Positions 1 to 11,270 of a stretch of 64,000 nt of DNA are shown one piece after another. The DNA comes from Anoplolepis gracilipes (Eukaryota; Arthropoda; Insecta; Hymenoptera; Formicidae): contig NC_132971.1 in assembly GCF_047496725.1 (NCBI RefSeq), forward strand, positions 9,631,001 to 9,695,000, given 5' to 3'. The position numbers and the translations under genes are program-made. Position 1 is the stretch's first letter. Each line of letters opens with the position of its first letter. A model generated the notes under the pieces. The model was not told the DNA's origin. It did no database searches and was given only the letters and a program-made list of their open reading frames with translations.

Positions 1-832
1 AATTTTAATTTAAACGGAATTAAAACTAAAACAGAGCAAATTAACGATGAAACGTAATATAAAAAAGAAGAAAACAATATAAGCAAACAAATTTAATTTT
101 ATGCTTAACTATATTATTACAATCGGCTCTATTACGCCTTACGTTTCTACTTTTATTAATTTTAATTATTGAGCCTGTTTGACTATTTGTATTAAATTAA
201 AATATTTAATTAAATTTTTTTAACTGGCCTAGTTTTCTACGTCTTTGTTTTCTCTATTTATTATATAACGAGATAAAAAAATGTATAGCTATATATTTTG
301 TTAAAGAAACATTTGATTTTTTGATAAAAATTGTTCCATTTTTATGAGTTTATCATATTTTTAAAATAAAAATAAGTATAATATGTACATATATGATTCT
401 GAATTTGAATATTAGTTATACGTGTTTCATTCCAAATATGTAGGCGCTTCTCTCAAAAATAATGAATAATAAAAAAATATGAAAAGTTTTAATAGCTAAT
501 CTTTTAAATAAATAATTATTGGTTTTTCAATAATAATTTTACTTATGATAAGTAGAACATAAAACGGGAGAAGTAAAGTGTGAGTGTTTTTACTGAAGAT
601 CGTAAATGTTTTATGAAATTTTTATTTTTGATAAAATTTATGTTATTGCTTCTATTAGTAATTTATATACGTTTATACTGATTCGGTTAAGAGAGATCGC
701 TTGAGAAATCTAGCTGTTTAAAATAGTGTCGCGAAAGTTATGACGCGTCGTAAAATATACTACGACGAGAGGAGATACTATTTCGTCGATGCTTCATTTC
801 ACCAATTGCACATTATTTGTTTTTTCCTTCAG
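1..832. other. AT-rich intron or upstream region of the porin gene
   Basis: Very AT-rich sequence with no supportable coding segment. Its right edge is a good splice acceptor: a T/C tract of about 17 bases (from about 815) ending in TTCCTTCAG at 824-832. At least the right-hand part is therefore the last intron of the porin gene that follows. No earlier porin exon was recognised here, so the gene must continue to the left of the window. Confidence 0.5.
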
Positions 833-1098
833 TGAATCCTGACTTGGATGTCGCGGTAAATGGCATATACGCGAAACGGGGTGAGGTGCAAAAATGGACT
901 GTCGGTGCCGCGGCGAAGTGTAAAATCGACGAAAGGTCGACTTTGCGATTTAAAATCAACACTGATTTGCAATTGGCCACGAGTCTCTTGCAGAAGCTAA
1001 ACGACGGAGTCGCATTAATCCTTTCATTCAACATCGATTGTGTGAACATTACCAGAGGCGGTCACAGAGTCGGATTGGCGCTCAACGTTGAAGCTTAA
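833..1098 (+). CDS. Last exon of a VDAC (mitochondrial porin) gene
   Basis: VDAC forms the beta-barrel channel of the mitochondrial outer membrane that passes ATP/ADP and other metabolites. The exon begins after the acceptor at 831-832 and stays open to a TAA at 1096-1098, giving about 88 residues. They read as the final beta strands of the barrel: a segment with AVNGIYAKRGEVQKWTVGAA, a KIDERSTLRFKINTD strand, and the family's end signature, here GGHRVGLALNVEA (GGHK(L/V)GLxLExxA in typical VDACs). The length fits the C-terminal third of a protein of about 280 residues. Earlier exons lie outside the window. The sequence is fairly diverged, so it may be one of the extra insect porin paralogues rather than the main housekeeping gene. 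I see no frame damage. Confidence 0.85.
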
Positions 1099-1225
1099 AA
1101 TCCTTAACAGATTTTGCGCAGCAAAGTTATGTTCATTCATATTGATCACGTATCTTAACGTCATTGCAAAATTCAACGAGAATTAGATATACGTTGATAT
1201 ATAAAATCGTATCTTTATTTTATAT

Positions 1226-1231
1226 AATAAA
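1226..1231 (+). terminator. Poly(A) signal AATAAA of the porin gene
   Basis: A canonical AATAAA lies 128 bases after the porin stop codon in AT-rich 3' sequence. It is the nearest good candidate for 3' end formation. In such AT-rich DNA the hexamer is common by chance. Confidence 0.4.
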
Positions 1232-1650
1232 TGTATGTTATATATAAAAATCGATAAAATATTTTTTCTCAAAAAGTATAACAAGTAAATTCTTGTTCCT
1301 TTTTTGAATTTAATTCAAAATAAAAATCAAGTTTACTCGTTCCATAAAAATTGTGATAATTATAAATTCACGTTGATGACATTTAATTTCAAATCTGACA
1401 GTTGAAATAAGGCACCAACAGTTTCTAGCAATGGAAAAATTAGAGACTGTCGTGAAATGACCTATAATTTGCGACAAAATACAAGATAGAATTTCAGTTT
1501 GTAACTTTATATGCTGTTGCATCTCAAAAGTAAATATATATTTTACTATATATGTATGTATTTTATGATATAAAATTATTATTCGAATACTGTCTGAAAT
1601 TTTGTGGTGTGAATTATAAATTGTTTTTTAAACGGCGTTTATATATATAT
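1232..1650. other. AT-rich spacer ending in (TA)n
   Basis: No coding or RNA feature is supported here. The right edge is a short TA run (1639-1650) that served as target for the LTR that follows. Confidence 0.4.
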
Positions 1651-3208
1651 TGCGACGATTTTTCCCGGGGGATCGAAATGGGAAGGCGAACGGGAGAGTG
1701 ATTTTCGCAGACGAATCGCCGGCAAAAAAGGAAACGGAAAGCTGGGGGGACGCGCCGGTTCGGGAACGAGAATGACGTAGCGGGCGGGAGAAACTATGCG
1801 AGATATGAACCCTGGGTGCCAGACACGATCTTTTACGCGCCAATTCACTAAATGTCGCGAAGGTCGCTAATCGCCACTAAAAGTCTCCGTCCGTCACGGC
1901 TGACTAGCTCATCTAACGGTAGAGGGACGGGACGTCTATGAGAGGTACTATTTCCAAAGGAAGATAGGGGAGCTCAGTACGGTAAAGGAAGAACCCCTTG
2001 TTTAAATAGAACACGAACTTGGATATGAATAAAATGTATAAACTTTATTATATCGGACGGCTCTGAGAGTCGTGATGAGAATAAAAGAATAACAAAAAGA
2101 ATAATTAGAAAAGAAAGATAAAAATACGCTATCGGCGGGGACAGTCTTCTTGGTTGAAATGACGTGACACAAACGCGTGAGGGGCACGCGACGACGATAC
2201 GCGCTGTCACGGCAACGCAAGTAACGCACCGACAATCGTGAACGCGAAAAAGTAAAACAATACGGTATTAAAAGAGATAAAAGCAAACGATAGAAAAACG
2301 ACAAGTATAACGAAAAGCGAAAGATAATGAAACAATAAGATAGTTTAGGCGCGCGCGAACATCCGTTCACAAAACAGACGCGATTATAGGAGTGCCCAAT
2401 CGCACGCTCGAAAGTTAGAGATATCAGGTTTTCTAGGCGTGCACGCCACAGGGTGACGTCGACAGCTCGCGCCTCCGACAGCCGATCGCTCTCGCTCAGG
2501 CAAGTCGCTATCCGTGAGTCGCAAAATAGAACGCACGGCGAGACTGGTGGTCGAGAATCGAGGCCCCCGTCAAACGCGCGAATCGCGCGATCCGCCCACG
2601 ATAAATCGAAAGGTATTCACCCTACGTTGTCGGGCGAGGAAGATGGTCCTCTCTCGGGCCCCCTCGGTAGCCAGCAACACAGATCCTCCGAGAGGAGCGA
2701 CTCTCACACGCACACTTCCATACGTGGACACGAACATATTCAATTCCGATACTCTCAGCGGACACTCGACAGCACTTCCGGTACGGGAGGAATCCGACGA
2801 TTCCGCCCAGCGGCAATAAAGGACGAATGACACTTAGTGCGAACAATATATTATACGCGATACGTCGGCTCGCGAAGAGGCGAACGAATATACCGGGTAT
2901 GCTTGCCTTACGATTCTTTGTCGCCCCTTGACTGCGGTCGCACTCTATCCTCGAAACCGAAACACCAAAAACCAAAAGAAATCACTGATTTCCCGCGGAA
3001 ACGCGTCCGAGTCAGAGGGGTCGACACACGAATCGTATCGGTGGTAGCTTATTACGCGCAACAGTATACTCGAATATAGCCGGACAGCCTCACCGGTGAA
3101 TCTGCTCCGTGGATAGTCACAATGATCTTCGCTAAATCGTCTTCACGCACCGAGCGTCCGCGATAAGCTCACGATCTATCTCTCCTCTTCGACTGTCTGT
3201 CGATCGCT

Positions 3209-3215
3209 CTATATA
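3209..3215 (-). promoter_or_regulatory. TATA box of LTR copy A
   Basis: The minus strand reads GGGTATATAGAGC in a GC-rich context, as expected for a retroelement core promoter at the U3/R border. The 1,015-bp LTR at 58268-59282 has a similar box (GGGTATATAAGCC) on its minus strand. Confidence 0.4.
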
Positions 3216-3495
3216 CCCCCGGGCCGCTCTATCGTTCTTATCAGCGAGGGGAGAGGAGTATCTACCCCATGCGCTCGCGCCCCTGTGTCTCGGGCGATCG
3301 GGCCTTATTACGATATAGTTTTCTTCGTTTTATCGAGAAGTTTCCCGTCGATTGGGTGGCCGGTCGTCCTCGCCCTTGTTTTTCCTCTCGAGTGTAGGAC
3401 GTCGCTCTCCCGAGTGTCGAGACGAGTCTTCGTCCGGGCGTCTTTTGCGCCCTTCGCTGTCGGCTGGCCCTGCTGCGCCGATCTCCCGGGAAGAT

Positions 3496-3611
3496 CCCAG
3501 TTGCGCACAGACCGATTGGACACAACCAATCATATCAACCGATGCTTAAGATTACCAGCACGATTAGCCAATCAAACCAGTTTGTGTCCAATCGGTCTGT
3601 GTGCAACTGGG
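3496..3611. repeat. 30-bp inverted repeat (hairpin) inside the LTR
   Basis: The arms 3496-3525 and 3582-3611 are inverted copies over 30 bases with one mismatch, around a 56-base loop. The left arm starts CCCAGTTGCGCACAGACC. It lies upstream of the TATA box in the U3-like part of the element. The other LTR copy lacks an obvious equivalent, so this may be a small foldback insertion. Confidence 0.7.
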
Positions 3612-3927
3612 CCTCACTCGATCTCCTGGGCGTCCACAAGGCTGCTCGAGGATTGCCGACCCTTGTCGTCATCGGTGCTCGGTGTTTGCGACTTTCTCTT
3701 CCTATTGTTCCCATTCAAGTGATCCTCTTCTTATTCCCCCGTTGTCACCGTGATTTATGGCACTCGAAAATACAATATTTACAAAGGTTAATAAGAAATT
3801 TTATAATCGTACACGCTCGCCTCTTCGGGAATCGCGGTAGGGCTCTCGATATCTCGACCGGCGCGGCCGCTCGGTTCACGCCTCGCGATTCCTTTTAGCG
3901 GGGTGGACGCCCGTCGTAACGGCAACG

Positions 3928-4545
3928 TTATATATATAATAACAAAATTACCATCTGTTCCATCGACATAACCACACGTTAAAACATCAATTGTCGCGAT
4001 ATATATACCATAGATTCAACAACACACAAACGGAGTGCATATCCTACTTAACCCCTCAATCTAACTGCATACCTCCCTCGGTCTGGAAACCTCGGAGAAT
4101 TGCCTCGCGGGATTATTATGCAAGCCGTACAAAAAAAGAGCCGAATAAGTTGGATTGTGTTATATATATGTAATTTATACAACTAACATGCGATAAATAT
4201 GTACAGCGGTTCTGAGGCAGTGATCCTTTTAATCATGCAAATACGATCACGGATTTTATGTTCACACATGTCTTACGCCTTTATCATGCGATGTTTAATC
4301 ATTAATTTCGTTTTTATTTATAATTCATTCATTTAATTTATATATTATGCTGAAGAGGATTCAAAACATGAATCGAAACGTTTAAATCTTTATTGTAATT
4401 TCCGTCATTCTATAGAATGTTAATAATGTACTTAATGTCAATACAATTGCGACATATCATCTATATATAAAAAACTTACAATTTTATATTCACATCTCCT
4501 CGCTCCTATTGCCTCTTTATTATTTACTTATATATAATAACAGCA

Positions 4546-4595
<50 letters not shown>

Positions 4596-4744
4596 CAGCA
4601 ACGCGGTAATTTTTAACGTCATTCAACGTGTCACTACACGATTTTCCATTTTATATTTCTGCAAGATTGAAATTCGAGAAGAATGGCATAAATTATTTTC
4701 GCGACGCAAAATAGCTATTATGATAAACTTTTTCTCTCGCTTAC
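3928..4744. other. AT-rich spacer with (TA)n microsatellite at 4550-4592
   Basis: Low-complexity AT-rich DNA with a TA run of about 43 bases. The right edge is the splice donor and downstream intron of the minus-strand exon that follows. No other feature is supported. Confidence 0.5.
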
Positions 4745-4898
4745 CTTGTATTGTGGACTTCCAGTCGTTAAGCCGGAAAGCCTCGTCGAAATGGGGCTCG
4801 AACGCGACGAGGATGATGCAGCACCTGGACTTAACGTCACCGGTTTCTTGATGGGGCTTCTGACCGAGAGCGAAAGATCGGATTTTGCTTGCAAAAAC
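4745..4898 (-). CDS. Internal exon of an unidentified Ser/Pro-rich protein
   Basis: On the minus strand a segment of 154 bases is bounded by an acceptor (pyrimidine-rich, ending TCATTCTAG) and a strong donor (AAG|GTAAGC). The exon starts with the last base of a split codon and ends on a codon border, with 51 open codons. The product is rich in Ser, Pro and basic residues (for example RSPIKKPVTLSPGAASSSS, then TRLSGLTTGSPQYK), typical of a disordered linker in a large cytoplasmic or cytoskeletal protein. No family was recognised, and flanking exons were not found within the window. Its base composition is clearly higher in GC than the surroundings, which supports a coding role. Confidence 0.5.
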
Positions 4899-5557
4899 CT
4901 AGAATGACAAAAATAGAATATTTCACACACGGTAAAAAATTTTGTGTTAAATTTAACACAATTCTCGTGTTCCAAAAACAATGATTTACGATATTTTTTC
5001 CTTATATTTTTATACTTTCTTTATATTTTATTTAAACTTGTCATTCTTAAAATAAGAATTTTTAGAATCGCAATATTATTAAGATATATTAAGATTAATA
5101 ATAAATATTAAATTTATAATAAATCTTTTACATTTTTTACGTTTTATGCTACAACAATGATTTTTAATTAGTTTTATTTATATTTTACTGATAATTCAAG
5201 ATAATTCTCTATTTTTATTATATTTTAAAATAATTTTCTAAAATCGTAAGTTGTTTATAGTTTACATTTTACTAAAGCTATGCTATATTTTTAATTAATT
5301 TTATTTGTATTATAAAGGTAATTTAAGATAATTCTATTTACATATACTTAAATTTGTTAATACATATATATAGTTCAATGCACATCAGTTTTTAATGCCT
5401 CGACCCGGGCACGCCAAGTTTTTGTTCGTCACTTTAGTTTTAATTCTTTGAGTATTGGATCTATCTAGTAAAATGAATAATAATTGAAAAATGAATGGAT
5501 GCATAGCAATTTTTCAATTTCGAGACTAGTAAGTACTCGAAGTATCTAATATATATA
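4899..5557. other. AT-rich spacer or intron
   Basis: Upstream intron of the minus-strand exon at 4745-4898, then AT-rich DNA with no supported feature up to the MITE. The last two bases (5556-5557) are the TA target of that MITE. Confidence 0.4.
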
Positions 5558-6628
5558 CAGGGTGTTCGGCAACAGGGACAAAATTTAAGGAATGATTCTA
5601 CACGATAAAATAAGACAAAAATCAAAAATAACAAAATTGCAATAGAAGTTTCGTTTTTTAGTTATAAATATTTAAAAGTTCGTGTAAAAGGTATCTAAAG
5701 CTCGGCAATTCGCTGCATATTTTTGCGTCACAGAGTATTTTGAGAGCGATTCAGTCGATGTAGTCTACGCACGCCAAAAATTTTGCAGTTTACTATGCGC
5801 TTTGGGCACCTTTTACGCAAATTTTCAAATATTTGTAACTAAAAGACGAAGCCTCTATCGCAATTTTATTATTCTTGATTTTTTTTTATTTTGTCTTATT
5901 TTATCATGTAGAACACTCCTTAAATTTTGTCCCATCTGTTGCCGAACACCCTGTTGTGCCGCGGGACGGCACTGGATTCGGGATCCGCGTAGGATGGCAG
6001 GACTCAGGGCGCAGGATAGCGTCAGTGTTACGTAGTCTGAAGTATCCGTTTTATGAAAATATAGTATATTTTACCCAAGTCTCGGTGGTACAATGCTTGC
6101 TTATTTCCTATGGTAGCGATAGCGGTTCCTTTCTGGCGTTGTCGGCGGCGTTGACTGGGACTAGCCTTTCACTCTTGTACGTTGTCGGTATTAGCGGTTC
6201 GTACTTGATTCTACTCTGCTTGTTGCAGTTATGATTACACTTGTTTCGCTCGCACGACTGCCCGATTACACTCGTTTCGTTTGTAAGACTGCCCGCGCGT
6301 CTGAGCGCGGGTGCGTTTTTTAATCGTTGAGCGACCGTCCTAAAATTCGGGGGTTTCTCAACTCGCGCTGAGTGCAAGCGCAGCAGGTCCAAGGGTCGGA
6401 CTTCCTTGCTTGCACTCTTTCGCAATCCTCGCCGCGGTGTTCCGGCTTCGTCTCGGGTTTCGCGCGAGGCTCGCTATGTCAGCGGTATGCGAATATCGTT
6501 TATTTTACAATGCTTATTTCGTTAGTATTCCGCAATTGTTCTCCTTATTATATTTTATTAATTAATATATAATATTAATGTATATCTATAATATTGATTA
6601 GTTATAGTCTCGGACTATAACAACCCTG
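5558..6628. mobile_element. Long-TIR MITE (396 bp net) split by a solo LTR
   Basis: The left end CAGGGTGTTCGGCAACAG starts at 5558. The right part up to 5951 is its imperfect inverted copy over about 170 bases, and the last bases (CCCTG) reappear at 6624-6628 after the LTR insertion. TA flanks both ends (5556-5557 and 6629-6630), as expected for a Tc1/mariner-type target. Removing the LTR and one copy of its target repeat leaves 396 bp that are almost all palindrome. It has no coding capacity and would be moved by a transposase made elsewhere. Confidence 0.8.
5952..6622. mobile_element. Solo LTR (671 bp) inserted in the MITE end
   Basis: The block begins TGTTGTGCC and ends ACTATAACA, with TGTT...AACA terminal inverted repeats, and is flanked by the direct repeat ACCC (5948-5951 and 6623-6626). 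Taking it out restores the MITE terminus exactly. A short palindrome, GTTATAGTC/GACTATAAC, sits at the right end (about 6601-6621). No internal retroelement sequence is present. The orientation is uncertain. Confidence 0.75.
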
Positions 6629-7410
6629 TATACACACACGCATATATATAATGTTCCCATATTAATACAAATAATTTTGTAACATATTCTGTTTCAAACT
6701 ACGATAAATTTTACATCAAATGATACTTTGCGAAAATTGATATATCTTTAACACTTGGCGTATTGTCTATAGTGATCTCATTTATTTTTGAGCCGTATAA
6801 TTGATTTTAACTTGTATTTTTTTTCTTTTGTAAAGATTTTTTGTGAAGATTTCACTGCTTTTTGAAAATAAAAAAATATACAGTAATTGAATATATTTTG
6901 CAGTTACTAAAAAGAAATAGAAATATTTTAAAGAAATAGGAATATTTTAAACAAAATATACATATAAAGCAGATTATACTTTTTCTTCGAAAAATATATA
7001 TGCATTTTTCGCATTTCGAGGCCAATTACATTTTTCTACTTTTAAGTCATTTAATAATTTTTAATAAAAAGTTTATATAAAAAAGACATGAACTTCTGCT
7101 CTTGTCGGCGGGCGCCCGCTCTTCTTCCTCTTCGCCGATTTGTAATAATAAAAAATTTTATTAGGCTTGTTATTAAATTAACTTTAGAACTTGATTTTTA
7201 ATATTTGAATATTTTTTCACAGTTAATACAAAATAACAGTATACACATAAAAAAGAAAGCACAAAAAGTTATATACACGTCAACTGTATAAATATAAACA
7301 TTTTATATTTATTAAATAAAATATTTACATATAAATCTTTATATAATACAATAAAATTTGTTTTATATTTGTGCAGTTAACATGCATATAATAATAACTT
7401 TTGTGCTTTG

Positions 7411-7447
<37 letters not shown>

Positions 7448-7543
7448 TGTGTATGTATGTATGTACATACATACATATATATATATATACATACACACAC
7501 ACAACATAAAAATATATATATATATATATATACATATACACAT

Positions 7544-7588
<45 letters not shown>
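6629..7588. other. AT-rich spacer with compound TA/CA/GTAT microsatellites (7418-7588)
   Basis: No gene is supported. The right third is a mix of (TA)n, (GTAT)n and (CA)n runs that create spurious open frames on both strands. The final TA (7587-7588) is the target of the next MITE. Confidence 0.6.
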
Positions 7589-7591
<3 letters not shown>

Positions 7592-8670
7592 GATATTAGA
7601 AGAGTCTTGAAATGGTCAAATATCTCGAAAACGAAACATCTCTGAGAAAAATGTTTCCAACCAAAATTGTAAGGTTTTGAGGAGGACATAAGATAGTACC
7701 ATTGATTTGACTCATAGACTTAATAGAATAGATTGCTCATGAAGGTAGTGGGGGTATCCATCACTGAGAAAAGGACAGTTGTCATTAATATGAGTTTCTA
7801 TCTCTTTCTAACGCAGAGTAGTAGGAAAAGCATAGCGACCAATAACGATGTCAGAGCGTATTGTTATAGTATGCGTGTTGTTGATGTGAGTGAGTTCCAT
7901 GCAGTGTGCATGCTCTGCTACGTAAGTCACGCCCACTAAAAAGAGATAGAAACATATTAACGATAGTTATCCTTTTCTCAGTGATGGATATCTCCACTAC
8001 CGTTTTTCCACCTCATAAGCAATTTATTCTACTAAGTCTATGGTTTGACCTTGAATTTTTATTTAAAAGTCATGTGAAAGTCACGTCGATTTTTTTAAAT
8101 AAAACACCCTTTATATTGTTGCATATTCTTGTAGCTTATCTTGAGAGCTTTCCGAAACACTATAATAATATGTTTTTTCATTAAATATTTTTCGAGATAT
8201 AAGGCTTCAAAGTTGCAATATTTTGACATAAAATACAAGATATCTCGTAAAATATTCATTTCTTGATTATCTTACTAATACTTTTATGTACAGAATAATG
8301 AAATAAAATCACATAGTTATCTTTAAGAAAAAATTTGAATTTGCAAATAGCAGTTACACATTTTTACTTTAACATAATTATGTGTTTTAATTACGCCAAT
8401 TGATTTGTCTCAAATCTGAAAATACATTTTATTATAGTGTTTTGGAAAACTCTCGAGATAAGCTACAAGAATATGCAACAATATAAAGGGTGTTCCATTT
8501 AAAAAAATCGATGTGACCTTCACATGACTTTCAAATGAAAATTCAAGGTCCAACCAATGGTACCATCTTATGTCCTCCTCAAAACCTTACAACTTTGGTT
8601 GGAAACATTTTTCTCAGAGACGTTTCGTTTTCGAGATATTTGATCGTTTCCAGACTTTTCTAACACCCTG
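7589..8670. mobile_element. Long-TIR MITE (1.08 kb) with TA target repeats
   Basis: The left end is CAGGATATTAGAAGAGTC and the right end, read inverted, is CAGGGTGTTAGAAAAGTC. Both are flanked by TA. The inverted arms extend for several hundred bases: the left arm runs to about 7711 and resumes after the nested element at 8044. Interior palindromic sequence (around 8100-8520) is shared with the MITE at 33834-34688, including a block reading TTGCATATTCTTRTAGCTTA. No coding capacity. It is a relative of the CAGGGTGTT-type MITEs elsewhere in the window. Confidence 0.75.
7712..8043. mobile_element. Nested MITE (332 bp) inside the 1.08-kb MITE
   Basis: Its arms are inverted copies: left TCATAGACTTAATAGAATAG, right (inverted) CCATAGACTTAGTAGAATAA. 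The arms share further blocks around the motif ATCCATCACTGAGAAAAGGA. The hexamer TTTGAC appears immediately on both sides (7706-7711 and 8044-8049), which fits a target duplication. Removing it restores the outer MITE arm. Confidence 0.6.
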
Positions 8671-8693
8671 TATATGTAATACAGCTATAAGCG

Positions 8694-8725
<32 letters not shown>

Positions 8726-9450
8726 TAGCATAAATGGGTTATAATGTTTTATATAGTAAATACTTTTCATTTTACATAACGAAAAAAAAATAATTTAGTA
8801 AAAATAATTTTTTGTTTCAGATTTATCGGCTAGCCAAGGATATTTGACTATTTGACAATTTGACAAAGTTGTTGAATTTAGGATACATATTTGACATTTA
8901 TATTTGACATTAAAATTAAAAAGTTGAAATTTCAAGCAATATTTGTCATTTTAATTTTTGATATTTGTTACATTTATATTAACATTTAATTTAAATTAAA
9001 ATATATTTTATTGTCAATATATATACATATATATAATTATATATTTTATATAAAGTTAGATTATATTTATACATTTAATTAATATTATTTTTATAGTTAT
9101 TTATTATTAAACATATATTGAATTGTTATATTATATTCATATTTATAATTTAAAAAGTTGTATATATTAAAATAGTTACTGTATGTAATATATGTATATA
9201 TGTATTTTTAATATTTAATTTTAAGTTATTATTGTGCTATTTTCATTTAAATAATATTTAACATTATATCATATTCTGTTGTTTAATTTTATTAACCACA
9301 GATTAATAATATTTACGTCGTTACTTAATAAAAAATTTTGTTTGTATATTTATATTTGTTACATTATAATATTTTAATTTTATTGGTTTATACATACTAT
9401 AGCACAAAAGTAAAATTTAATTTTTAACAAAAATTAACTAATATTTTAAA
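8671..9450. other. AT-rich spacer with (TA)n
   Basis: A TA run near 8694-8721, then very AT-rich DNA. This leads into the Helitron; no 5' TC terminus of the Helitron could be fixed. Confidence 0.5.
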
Positions 9451-10436
9451 ATGGGTAAACGAGAAACTATTCGTACTGAAGAAGAAGAAGAAGAATTTCA
9501 GCGATTAAAAAAAGAACGAAAAGCTCTAAATCAACAAAAATATCGTGAGAAAAAAAGAAATGTAGCGAATAATATAACCGGGTCATCTAATAATAATTTG
9601 TTCAGAACTAATAATGAACAATTATTACAAACACACCATATCAAAGATTTATGCAAAAGAAATATGCAAGAAGAAAATGTAGCGAATAATATAGCTGGGT
9701 CATCTAATAATCATTTATTCAGAACTGATAATAGTGAACAATTATTGCAAACACATAATATTATAGATTTATGCAAAAGAAATATGCAAGAAAAAAATGT
9801 ATCGAATAATATAGTTGGGCCATCTAAAGATAATTTTTCTAAAACTGATAATGAGGAACAATTATTGCAAATATACAAAAAATGCGTACAAAATTCTCAA
9901 GCTAATTACAAAGGATTTCAAAACATAAATTATCATAATTTAAATCAACATTACATAGGAAAAATGGAAGTAGAATGTAAATATTGTAGAGCAAAACATT
10001 TTCACGCTGAAAAAGTTTACAATAAAGATAATTCATTCAACGATTCTTATAGTCATGGAAAAGTTATATTAGAACCTCTACCACCATTTCCTGATGAATT
10101 ACAACAGTTATTTTCTGGAAATCATCAAAAATCTAAAGACTTTTTAACAAATCTGCGAGGTTACAATAGTGCATTTTCTTTTGCGTCTTTTAATGCTAAC
10201 TTGATTAATTTCAATGCACAAAGACGAGGACCTTATTGTTTCAAAATTCAAGGTCAAATTTATTAGCAAATCAACACTGCGTTATATCCTGTTACAAAAG
10301 AACAATCAAGTTATGGACAGCTTTTTATTCTTGACGCTAACGAAGCTACAGAATGTCGTTTAAATGTAAATACAAATCTCGATGAAGAGTTATTACATAC
10401 ACTAGATGGTATTATTCGCAACAATAATATATTTAA
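9451..10436 (+). pseudogene. Helitron Rep-Helicase, N-terminal part
   Basis: A Met start at 9451 opens a 271-codon frame. It begins with an acidic/basic coil (EEEEEEFQRLKKERKALNQQ) and then three imperfect copies of a unit of about 40 residues (NNIxGSSxNxLFRTxNxEQL...DLCKRNMQE). Then comes the Helitron-like N-terminal region: a CKYC zinc knuckle, PLPPFPDELQQLFSG, NSAFSFASFNAN and GPYCFKIQGQIY. A TAG at 10264 interrupts the frame, but the same frame continues as NTALYPVTKEQSSYGQLF and ELLHTLDGIIRNNNIFNQ up to the PLE insertion. The three-fold N-terminal repeat is unusual and likely lineage specific. Confidence 0.8.
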
Positions 10437-10604
10437 TCAAGTTAAACAGCTCTATATGAAAAATAAAATTAATTCGTGTAAAAGGCTTAAAGAGCTAAAC
10501 AATTTAGTGTAATAAAAATATTTAATTTAATATTCGAAAATCACAAAAGTAATAGATAAAGAACGGCATAGTGTGGTAATAAATAAACAAATTTTAATTA
10601 AGGT

Positions 10605-10650
10605 TGGGATGTGGCGGACGTTTCGACCCTTTTTTGGGTCATCTTCAGTG
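10605..10650 (-). ncRNA. Hammerhead-ribozyme-like motif in PLE copy 1
   Basis: The minus strand reads CTGAAGA (10642-10648), a stem GACCC/GGGTC with an A-rich loop, then GAAAC (10620-10624). CUGANGA, stem II, GAAA is the hammerhead core, and PLE terminal repeats are known hosts of such ribozymes. There is one extra U between CUGAAGA and stem II. Self-cleavage is not shown by sequence alone. Confidence 0.5.
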
Positions 10651-11270
10651 CTATAATAATACTAAAACATAATTGATAAAGCCGGAAGAGAATTTAACAA
10701 ATATATAACATATACACAATCGCTCAATACGGAAAGTCACAACTTAAAAACGCAGTCAATTTGATGTGTGTAGTAAGCACAAGTTGTAAAACCAAGTTAA
10801 AGAAAGTCAAAAACTCATCGAGAGCAAAGATGCACAACTCCAAAGTACGCATAGTAAAAGCAAGTTCTGTAAGAATGTAACAAAAAATTGTGCATAGTCA
10901 AAAATATAGATATCGCGTTATTAATTGAATAACTATGATGTCTAGCGGATTTAATCAAATTGTGTCAGTCGGTGACATTGGAAAAAAGTCAAGTTAAAAA
11001 GCAAATTTAAGAAAAATAAAAAACAGTTAATAAACAAGTATATGTTAAATTAAGTTGAGCACAATTATAAATTTACGAGGTGGCGGTACAAAAGAACTTA
11101 AATAAGGAATAATATATAAAGTTAACTCACTATGTAGCAAGATGAGATAAAAAGGTCAAGTAAAAATCGGCAACACTTTTCATTAAAGCTATTATAAAAA
11201 TTGACTGATCGTCTTGACGGTGTCAAAAGAAATGACAATGTTGTTATAAAAATCTTTCCACGTATGACCC

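Larger units (their letters stand above)
1651..3927 (-). mobile_element. Solo LTR, copy A (about 2.28 kb)
   Basis: This GC-richer block matches, in reverse orientation and along its whole length, the interrupted block at 17210-22930. Read on the minus strand, the better copy starts TGTGGCCGTCACGAC and ends GTCGCA, the TG...CA form of an LTR. This copy has a decayed start but ends cleanly. Both copies are flanked by TA runs on both sides. On the minus strand there is a TATA box (GGGTATATAGAG, about 3207-3218) some 700 bases in, and an AATAAA-like motif near 2050. No gag or pol is present, so it is read as a solo LTR left by recombination. The family (Gypsy or BEL/Pao) cannot be told. Many short open frames inside it have no support as genes. 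Confidence 0.6.

Noticed and set aside
2002..3722. Several frames of 60-145 codons inside LTR copy A
   Set aside because: Frames are not conserved in copy B and show no domain; the block is explained as an LTR.
7325..7689. Tyr/Ile/Thr-rich frames on both strands
   Set aside because: They arise from TA, CA and GTAT microsatellites.
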